DNA from: Actinomycetota bacterium | Lineage (GTDB): Bacteria > Actinomycetota > Acidimicrobiia > Acidimicrobiales > JAJPHE01 | Assembly: GCA_021325435.1 (NCBI GenBank) | Contig: JAJPHE010000075.1 | Location: forward strand, 1-35,829 | DNA: 35,829 bases | Direction: 5' to 3' | Part shown: positions 30,555 to 35,829 of the stretch, piece by piece | Layout: the number at the start of each line of letters is the position of its first letter | Numbering within the stretch: position 1 is the first letter of the stretch | Translations under genes and position numbers: made by a program | Notes under the pieces: model-generated | What the model saw: the letters and a program-made list of their open reading frames with translations, nothing else | What the model was told of the DNA's origin: nothing | The model's database searches: none

Positions 30555-31334
30555 GTGGCGGTGTGGGTCGGTTGCTCCGGATGGCAGTACACCTCGTGGC
30601 GGGGACCGTTCTATCCGCCGGGGCTAGCTCAGGCCCGCTGGCTCGAGCACTACGCCGCCGCCTTCGCCACCGTGGAGGTGAACAACACCTTCTACCGGCT
30701 GCCCCCTCCGGAGACGTTCGAGACATGGGCGCGACGGACCCCCGACGACTTCCTGGTGACCATAAAGGCCAGCCGCTACCTGACCCACGTCAAGCGGCTG
30801 CGCGATCCCGAGGAGCCTGTCGGCCGGCTCATGGAGGGCGCCACCCGGCTCGGAGCCAAGCTGGGGCCGGTCCTGCTCCAGTTCCCGCCGGACATGAAGG
30901 CGGCGCCCGAGGCGCTCGACCGGGCCCTGGCCGCCTTCCCCGCCGGGGTGCGCCTGGCCGTCGAGCCCCGCCACCGGTCGTGGTTCAGCGCAGAGACCCG
31001 GGCGGTCCTGGAGGCCCGGGGCGCGGCCCTGTGCCTGGCCGACCGGATGTCGCGCCCGATCACGCCGTTGTGGGCCACCGCCGACTGGGGGTACGTGCGG
31101 TTCCACGAGGGGCGGGGTGCGCTCCGCCCCTGCTACGGGCGATCGGCCCTGCGCAGCTGGGCCGAACGGATCGCTGAACTGTGGCCGGCCGACGCCGACG
31201 TCTACGCCTATTTCAACAACGACCCCCGGGGTTGCGCCGTCCACGACACCAGGGTGTTCGCCCGCCTCGTCGCCGACCGGGGCCTGGTGCCGACCCGGGT
31301 GCCCGAGACGCCGGTGCACCCGGCGCTGGTGTAG
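30555..31334 (+). CDS. DUF72 family protein (YecE-like)
   Basis: This protein of about 259 aa begins VGCSGWQYTSWRGPFYP, the typical start of DUF72. It has FATVEVNNTFYRLPPPETFETWARRTPDDF, TIKASRYLTHVKRL, GPVLLQFPP, LAVEPRHRSWF and YAYFNNDPRGCAV. It is a TIM-barrel-like fold with unknown reaction. The GTG at 30555 is the best start: GGGAGGTAGG precedes it and family homology starts at once. An ATG inside the repeat at 30468 is in frame, but the residues between encode only repeat sequence. It converges on the HxlR gene with a 19-bp gap. Confidence 0.87.
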   Translation: MAVWVGCSGWQYTSWRGPFYPPGLAQARWLEHYAAAFATVEVNNTFYRLPPPETFETWARRTPDDFLVTIKASRYLTHVKRLRDPEEPVGRLMEGATRLGAKLGPVLLQFPPDMKAAPEALDRALAAFPAGVRLAVEPRHRSWFSAETRAVLEARGAALCLADRMSRPITPLWATADWGYVRFHEGRGALRPCYGRSALRSWAERIAELWPADADVYAYFNNDPRGCAVHDTRVFARLVADRGLVPTRVPETPVHPALV

Positions 31335-31353
31335 GCGGCCGGCGACCACTGGC

Positions 31354-31782
31354 TCAGATCCAGTAGAGGTCGGCTTCGTCGTCCTCGGCGTTGCGGCCAC
31401 AGGTAGGGCACCACCACCTCGGCTCCATCGGCGTTCCGCACGGCTGGTGGCGGGGGGGCGAGGCGGGCTCGGCGCCGGCGGGGGCGCTGTTGGCCTCCCA
31501 GGCGGTGAGGAGGCGGATGGCCCCGGCCAGATCGTGGCCCCGGGCGGTCAGCTGATAGTCGACCCGTGGGGGCCGCTCCGAGTAGGGGCGTGAGACCACC
31601 ACTCCCTGGCGCTCGAGGTGGCGCAGGCGCGAGGCGAGGATGTTCGGGGCCACCCCCACCACCGACTCGAGCAGCTCTCCGAACCGCCGGGGACCGCCCA
31701 TCAGGGCCGCCACTACCAACAGGGACCAGCGGTCCCCCACGGTGGCCATCGCCGACTCGAGGGCAGGCGAGACCTCGTCCAT
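31354..31782 (-). CDS. HxlR-family transcriptional regulator with C-terminal zinc-ribbon-like tail
   Basis: This 142-aa winged-helix protein carries AMATVGDRWSLLVVAALMGGPRRFGELLE, VAPNILASRLRHLERQGVVV and VDYQLTARGHDLAGAI, the HxlR signature. HxlR proteins are usually about 110 residues. Here a tail with HQPCGTPMEPRWWCPTCGRN adds three cysteines and a histidine, probably a small zinc site. The regular family cysteine before the wing helix is missing. ATG at 31782 is preceded by GGGAGGATCC. The promoter gap to the protease genes holds a TTGCAA double repeat, likely its operator. Confidence 0.88.
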   Translation of the reverse strand: MDEVSPALESAMATVGDRWSLLVVAALMGGPRRFGELLESVVGVAPNILASRLRHLERQGVVVSRPYSERPPRVDYQLTARGHDLAGAIRLLTAWEANSAPAGAEPASPPRHQPCGTPMEPRWWCPTCGRNAEDDEADLYWI

Positions 31783-31833
31783 CCCCGGATCCTCCCACGG
31801 CCGCCTGTTTGACGGCGCCTGGAAACATGCTAC

Positions 31834-31846
31834 TTGCAAATTGCAA
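31834..31846. promoter_or_regulatory. TTGCAA-A-TTGCAA operator candidate for HxlR
   Basis: Two copies of the self-complementary TTGCAA flank one base, flanked by ACT..., in an AT-rich patch within GC-rich DNA. It lies 52 bp before the HxlR start and 40 bp before the first protease start, so it can act on both. HxlR sites are typically such short dyads. Confidence 0.55.
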
Positions 31847-31886
31847 TCAACTAGTGGATGATGGCCGCCGATCGAAGGAGGGTCGG

Positions 31887-32792
31887 ATGACAGTTCTGGA
31901 GGATTTCTCGGCGGCGCTGAGAGATGTGGCGGCCCGGGTGGGGCCGGCGGTGGTGTCGGTGGGCCGGGCCGGCACCGGCGTGGTGGTGGGCCCCGGGCTG
32001 GTGGCGACCAACGCCCACAACCTGCGGGCCGAGGAGACGGATGTGGTGTTCGCCGACGGCCGGCGGGCCACCGCCCGGGTGGCGGCGGCCGACCTGGACG
32101 GGGACCTGGCCGTGCTGTCGACCGACACCGGCGACGTCCCGGCCATCGAGTGGGCGACCGACGCCCCCCAGGTCGGCTCGGTGGTGGCTGCCCTGGCCAG
32201 CCCGCCCGGCAGCGGCCTGCGGGTGACGATCGGCACGGTGTCGGCCGTGGGCCGGCCCTTCCGGGGCCCGCGCGGCCGGCGCATCGCCGGCAGCATCGAG
32301 CACACCGCCCCCCTGGCCCGGGGGTCCTCCGGGGGGCCGCTGGTCGACGGCTCCGGCCGGGTGGTGGGGATCAACACCCACCGGCTGGGCGACGGCTTCT
32401 ACCTGGCCCTGCCGGCGGGGGACGACCTGGCCTCCCGACTCGAGGGGCTGGCCCGGGGGGAGGCGCCGGCGCGGGCCCGGCTGGGAGTCGCCGTGGCCCC
32501 GCCGCACGTCGCCCACCGGCTGCGCTCGGCCGTGGGCCTCGAGCCCCGCGACGGGCTGCTGGTGCGGGCGGTGGAGCAGGGCGGCCCGGCCGACCGGGCC
32601 GGTATCAGGCCCGGGGACCTCATCGTCAGCGTCGGTGGGACGGCGGTGGCCGGCCCCGACGACCTGCACGCCGCCCTGGATACCGCCGGTCCCACCGGCT
32701 CGGTGGAGGTCAAGGTGGTGCGGGGTAGCGAGGACATCACCCTGTCGGTGGGGCTCGGTCCCACGGCCACCGGCGCCCAGGGCACGGCCTGA
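31887..32792 (+). CDS. trypsin-like serine protease with PDZ domain (HtrA-like, first of a pair)
   Basis: This 301-aa protein has a trypsin-fold domain with His in VATNAHNLRAEE, Asp in ADLDGDLAVL and Ser in RGSSGGPLVDG. A PDZ domain follows from about residue 215: LLVRAVEQGGPADRAGIRPGDLIVSVGG. It has neither signal peptide nor membrane anchor, unusual for HtrA, so it would work in the cytoplasm. ATG at 31887 follows AAGGAGGGTCGG. It precedes the second protease by one base and is controlled probably by HxlR. Confidence 0.88.
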   Translation: MTVLEDFSAALRDVAARVGPAVVSVGRAGTGVVVGPGLVATNAHNLRAEETDVVFADGRRATARVAAADLDGDLAVLSTDTGDVPAIEWATDAPQVGSVVAALASPPGSGLRVTIGTVSAVGRPFRGPRGRRIAGSIEHTAPLARGSSGGPLVDGSGRVVGINTHRLGDGFYLALPAGDDLASRLEGLARGEAPARARLGVAVAPPHVAHRLRSAVGLEPRDGLLVRAVEQGGPADRAGIRPGDLIVSVGGTAVAGPDDLHAALDTAGPTGSVEVKVVRGSEDITLSVGLGPTATGAQGTA

Positions 32793-32793
32793 G

Positions 32794-33762
32794 ATGGGCG
32801 GCCTGGACCTGGACGCCGCCCCGGACCAGGAGGCGCTCGACACCTATTCGTCGGTCGTCACCTCGGTGGCCGCCCACCTGCTCCCCACGGTGGCCAGCCT
32901 GGCGGTGGAACGCGGCGGGCGCCCGGTCGGGACGGGCTCGGCCGTGGTCATCACCCCCGACGGGTTCCTCTTGACCTCGGCCCACGTGGTCGAGCACGGC
33001 CGCTCCGGCGAGGCGGTCGTGGCCGATGGGGGGTCGGCCCGCTTCGAGGTGGTCGGCGCCGACCGGCTGTCGGACCTGGCGGTGGTAAGGGTGACGGCCA
33101 GCGACATGGCCTGCGCCCTGCTCGGGGACGCCGACGGGCTGCGGGTCGGCCAGCTGGTGGTGGCGATCGGCAGCCCCCTCGGCTTCGCCGGTTCGGTGAG
33201 CGTGGGGGTGGTGAGCGCCCTGGGGCGCTCCCTGCCCACCTCGACGGGGGCGGCGACCCGGATCGTGGAGAACGTGATCCAGACCGACGCCGCCCTGCAT
33301 CCGGGCAACTCCGGGGGCGCCCTGGCCGACTCCTCGGCCCGGGTCGTAGGGGTCAACACGGCCGTGGTCGGGCCCTTCATCGGCCAGGGCCTCGGCTTGG
33401 CCGTGCCGGTCAACGCCACCACCCGGTCCATCATCGGCACGCTCATGGCCGAGGGCCGGGTCCGGCGGGCCTATCTCGGCGTCGGCGGGGGAACGGTGCC
33501 GCTGCCGCCTCGGGTGGCCGAGCAGGTCGGCCAGGGACGGGGCGTGCGTCTGGTGTCGGTCGTGGCCGGATCCCCGGCCGATACCGCCGGGCTGCGGGCG
33601 GGCGACACGGTCGTGTCGGTCGACGGGGCGGCGGTGGAGGACGTCGGGCGTCTCCAGGCGTTGATGACCGCCGGGCGCATCGGCCGGCCGGTGCTGGTGC
33701 AAGCGGTCCGGGACGACCGGCTGATCAACCTCGACGTCCTGCCCGGCGAGCTGGCCGACTGA
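32794..33762 (+). CDS. trypsin-like serine protease with PDZ domain (HtrA-like, second of a pair)
   Basis: This 322-aa protein has the HtrA pattern more fully conserved than its neighbour: LLTSAHVVEHG, DRLSDLAVVRV, QLVVAIGSPLGFAGSVSVG, VIQTDAALHPGNSGGAL, then a PDZ domain (RAYLGVGGG, VAGSPADTAGLRAGDTVVSVDG). Again no signal peptide or anchor. ATG at 32794 comes one base after the preceding stop. The two adjacent enzymes share fold and order but differ in sequence and probably have different targets or form mixed oligomers; the latter is inference. Confidence 0.9.
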   Translation: MGGLDLDAAPDQEALDTYSSVVTSVAAHLLPTVASLAVERGGRPVGTGSAVVITPDGFLLTSAHVVEHGRSGEAVVADGGSARFEVVGADRLSDLAVVRVTASDMACALLGDADGLRVGQLVVAIGSPLGFAGSVSVGVVSALGRSLPTSTGAATRIVENVIQTDAALHPGNSGGALADSSARVVGVNTAVVGPFIGQGLGLAVPVNATTRSIIGTLMAEGRVRRAYLGVGGGTVPLPPRVAEQVGQGRGVRLVSVVAGSPADTAGLRAGDTVVSVDGAAVEDVGRLQALMTAGRIGRPVLVQAVRDDRLINLDVLPGELAD

Positions 33763-33776
33763 CCGGCGTCTCCAGC

Positions 33777-34748
33777 TCAGCTCCGGGCGGGCTCGTCCTC
33801 GAAGGCCACGTCGACCCGCTGCTCGGTCCGGCGCCTCTCCTCGTGGACGAGGTCGACGAGCACGGCGCGGTCGGCCGGCGTGAGCGGGGGTTGCAGGAGG
33901 CTGCGGGGCCACAGGCGCCGGCGCCGGACCACGTTCACCTCGGCCGCGTACAACGAGAGCTGGGCGCCGAGGTAGAGCCAGGAGATCAGGCCGAGGACGT
34001 AGCCGAACATGCCGTAGACCTGGCTGGCGTGGCGCAGCTGGTGGCCGATCAGGTAGCCGCCGGCCAGCTGCAGCACCTCCCAGCCGATGCCGCCGATGAC
34101 CGCCCCCGGCACCAGGTCGCGGTAGGAGACCCCCGCCTTCGCGGGGGTGAGGATGCGAAAGGCGACCAGGTAGAGCCCGACATTGGCGGCGGTCGACAGG
34201 AGGGGTCCGGCCACGGCGGCGAAGGCCGGCACCCGGGCCCCGAAGCTGGCGGCCGAGGCGAGGACCGTGGTCACCACCGCCGACAGGGCGAGGACCCCGA
34301 GGAACATGGCGCCCCGCCCCAGCCGGGTGATGAAGTTCGACCGGTGCACGTTGGGCACGTCCCACACCTCGGCCATGGCGTACTGGGCGGCCTGGGTGAT
34401 CCCCATCGATCCCCACAGCAGCCCGAGAGCTCCGAACACCAACCCGATTGCCGTGCCCGTCAGCGGCTTGAACTTCAGCTGGTCTCCGATGACGGGGAAG
34501 CGGCCCAGCATGGAGTTCACCAGCTGGTGCTGCAGCGAAGGATCACCCGCCAGGACGTAGCCGAGGGTGGTGATGGCCAGCAGGAGCAACGGAAACAGCG
34601 AGAGGAACCCGTAGTAGGCGATCAGGGCGGCGAGCGATCCGGCCCGGTCGTCACCGAACTTCCTCACCACACCGAAGGCGAAGGCCGACCAGCGGTGACG
34701 CTGCTGGAAGCCGTCGATCCGGCGCAGGAGGTTCTCGATGAAGGACAC
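33777..34748 (-). CDS. YihY/BrkB family inner-membrane protein
   Basis: This 323-aa protein has about six hydrophobic helices. Characteristic segments are AGSLAALIAYYGFLSLFPLLLLA near the N-terminus, ALGLLWGSMGITQAAQYAM, PGAVIGGIGWEVLQLAGGYLI and YGMFGYVLGLISWLYLGAQL. A charged cytoplasmic tail follows. The family was once called ribonuclease BN in error; its role in the membrane is unknown. GTG start at 34748. It lies 47 bp downstream of the GH25-like gene on the same strand and ends 15 bp from the protease stop on the other. Confidence 0.9.
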   Translation of the reverse strand: MSFIENLLRRIDGFQQRHRWSAFAFGVVRKFGDDRAGSLAALIAYYGFLSLFPLLLLAITTLGYVLAGDPSLQHQLVNSMLGRFPVIGDQLKFKPLTGTAIGLVFGALGLLWGSMGITQAAQYAMAEVWDVPNVHRSNFITRLGRGAMFLGVLALSAVVTTVLASAASFGARVPAFAAVAGPLLSTAANVGLYLVAFRILTPAKAGVSYRDLVPGAVIGGIGWEVLQLAGGYLIGHQLRHASQVYGMFGYVLGLISWLYLGAQLSLYAAEVNVVRRRRLWPRSLLQPPLTPADRAVLVDLVHEERRRTEQRVDVAFEDEPARS

Positions 34749-34795
34749 CGGTGCCAGTCATTCCCAGGCCGGCCGCCCGCCAGACGCGGCCGGCC

Positions 34796-35829
34796 TCAAC
34801 AGGCGTAGTCCCCGTCCCACGTGGTCGGGGCGTACTGCACCAGCCACGTCTGGCCCGAGGTGAAGGCCTTGGTGGGGGAGCAGAACGACGGGGCGTCGGC
34901 CACGGTCGTGGCGCCGGTCTGCCACATGGGCACGTCCGGGCTGTAGGTGCCCCCCGTGATCTGGCCCCACTGGTAGGCGGTCGAGTAGACGCCGGGCTGC
35001 ACGCCGAGGGCGGTGAGGGCGGCGATGGCCCCGGCGATCAGCTGCGAGTTGGCGGCGGTGTCGGTCGACCACAGCGGGTTCTGGCCGCCGGTCTCGATGT
35101 CGAGCCACCACATCGACGATTTGATCCCGAGGCCGCTGGCGTAGTCGTAGGAGTACACCGCGGCGTTGTAGCCGTAGTTGTAGGCCTGGCAGGTGGAGTC
35201 GGTGGTGACGCACTGGCCGGCCGGTCCGGTGAGTCCCTGCGAGGACGTCGACGGAGTCGGCGAGTTCAGGTTGATGTACAGGGTGAGCCCGGCGGGGGCG
35301 CCCCACGCCGCCTCGGACGTGAGGCACGGGTTCTGGGTGAACGCCTCGCCGTTGTTCACCCCGACCACGGCGACCGAGTACGGCGACGGCGGGTAGGTCT
35401 GGTTGCACTGGGGCCAGGAGATGTCGTAGCCGGTCGTGCCCGGTGTGTAGGGATCCAGGCTGTTGGCGGTGGCGATGGCCACGATGGGCGCCGGCAGGGT
35501 CTTGCCCCCCAGTGAGCCGTGGTACTTGGCGTCGCCGAAGTTGAAGACGCCACCGTCCGCCGCCGCCAGCCAGTAGCCGCCGCCCTCGGTGGGGGCGGCG
35601 ATGCTTACGACGGGCGAGGCCAGGGTGGTCCCTCCCATCGACCCGTAGAACTTGGCGTCGCCGAAGTTGAAGATGCCGCCGTCGGAGGCCGCCAGCCAGT
35701 AGCCGCCCGAATCGGGGGTGGGGGCCATGCCGACGATGGGCTTGTTGAGGCGGATGGCGCCGGTGGAGCCGTGGAAGGTGGCGTCGCCGAAGGTGAAGAT
35801 GCCGCCGTCGGAGGCCACCAGCCAGTAGC
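34796..35829 (-). CDS. secreted repeat protein with C-terminal GH25-like domain (5' part outside the window)
   Basis: The visible 344 residues begin inside a 42-residue repeat of the form ASDGGIFxFGDAxFxGSxG...GYWLA, two and a half copies (126 bp period). A glycosidase-like domain then follows: TGYDISWPQCNQ, YSVAVVGVNNGEAFTQNPCL, WWLDIETGGQ, LGVQPGVYSTAYQWGQI and TWLVQYAPTTWDGDYAC. The D-I-S start and the IET strand resemble GH25/DUF1906-type TIM barrels that cut or bind cell-wall glycans. Cysteines suggest an extracytoplasmic protein. The frame is open to the window edge (last codons read GYWLV), so the true start and signal peptide are beyond it. Such repeats are frequent in Acidimicrobiia. 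Confidence 0.8.
   Translation of the reverse strand, partial: YWLVASDGGIFTFGDATFHGSTGAIRLNKPIVGMAPTPDSGGYWLAASDGGIFNFGDAKFYGSMGGTTLASPVVSIAAPTEGGGYWLAAADGGVFNFGDAKYHGSLGGKTLPAPIVAIATANSLDPYTPGTTGYDISWPQCNQTYPPSPYSVAVVGVNNGEAFTQNPCLTSEAAWGAPAGLTLYINLNSPTPSTSSQGLTGPAGQCVTTDSTCQAYNYGYNAAVYSYDYASGLGIKSSMWWLDIETGGQNPLWSTDTAANSQLIAGAIAALTALGVQPGVYSTAYQWGQITGGTYSPDVPMWQTGATTVADAPSFCSPTKAFTSGQTWLVQYAPTTWDGDYAC

Overview
This 35.8 kb window is chromosomal DNA of very high GC content with a strong G/C third-position bias. It probably comes from an actinomycete of the class Acidimicrobiia or a close relative. The reasons are a single-chain acyl-CoA carboxylase, two F420/LLM-type flavoenzymes, a UdgX-type DNA glycosylase, many GTG starts, several TAnnnT boxes 6-9 nt before a start codon (leaderless transcripts), and a secreted protein with 42-residue 'ASDGGIFxFGDAxF...GYWLA' repeats joined to a GH25-like domain. 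I see no rRNA, tRNA, insertion sequence, integrase or CRISPR array. Taxonomy is an inference from gene content.

Layout. 1-8.3 kb: a minus-strand acyl-CoA catabolic operon (nitroreductase, enoyl-CoA hydratase, small protein, acyl-CoA dehydrogenase start), a DHA2 efflux pump on the plus strand, then a minus-strand operon (118-aa protein, APH-like kinase, fused biotin-dependent acyl-CoA carboxylase). 8.35-10.6 kb: a solitary molybdenum hydroxylase large subunit. 10.5-12.4 kb: a Clp island, with a canonical clpP diverging from an XRE regulator translationally coupled to a ClpP-fold protein that has lost its catalytic triad. The shared intergenic region carries eight copies of a 14-bp phased repeat. 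12.4-16.5 kb: PH-domain protein, haloalkane dehalogenase, second DHA2 pump, PilZ c-di-GMP receptor and a small protein across a perfect palindrome. 16.5-21.3 kb: M20 peptidase, serine beta-lactamase-like hydrolase, a free-standing sigma region 4-like protein, and an LLM oxidoreductase/FAH-family pair. 21.3-22.9 kb: two overlapping methyltransferase genes behind a 22-codon leader ORF and stacked, mutually exclusive hairpins. 22.9-27.3 kb: pseudo-receiver protein, small acidic repeat protein, DUF1360 protein, alpha/beta hydrolase, nicotinate phosphoribosyltransferase and PPOX/F420 protein. 27.4-31.3 kb: UdgX, a small protein, a DUF3048 lipoprotein, a CsbD-like protein and a DUF72 protein, with a 25-bp triple repeat before the last. 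31.3-35.8 kb: HxlR regulator, two tandem trypsin/PDZ proteases, a YihY/BrkB membrane protein and the 3' part of the repeat/GH25-like secreted protein.

Most of the window is ordinary metabolism and export. The parts that look least described are (i) the clpP / XRE / inactive-ClpP island with its 14-bp array, (ii) the leader peptide and attenuator-like leader before the methyltransferase pair, and (iii) several one-domain regulatory oddities: a lone sigma-4 domain, and a receiver without its phospho-acceptor but with an Arg-rich tail. Two genes appear to begin at an ATC codon where a start is expected. All functional statements come from reading motifs by eye; no database search was run.
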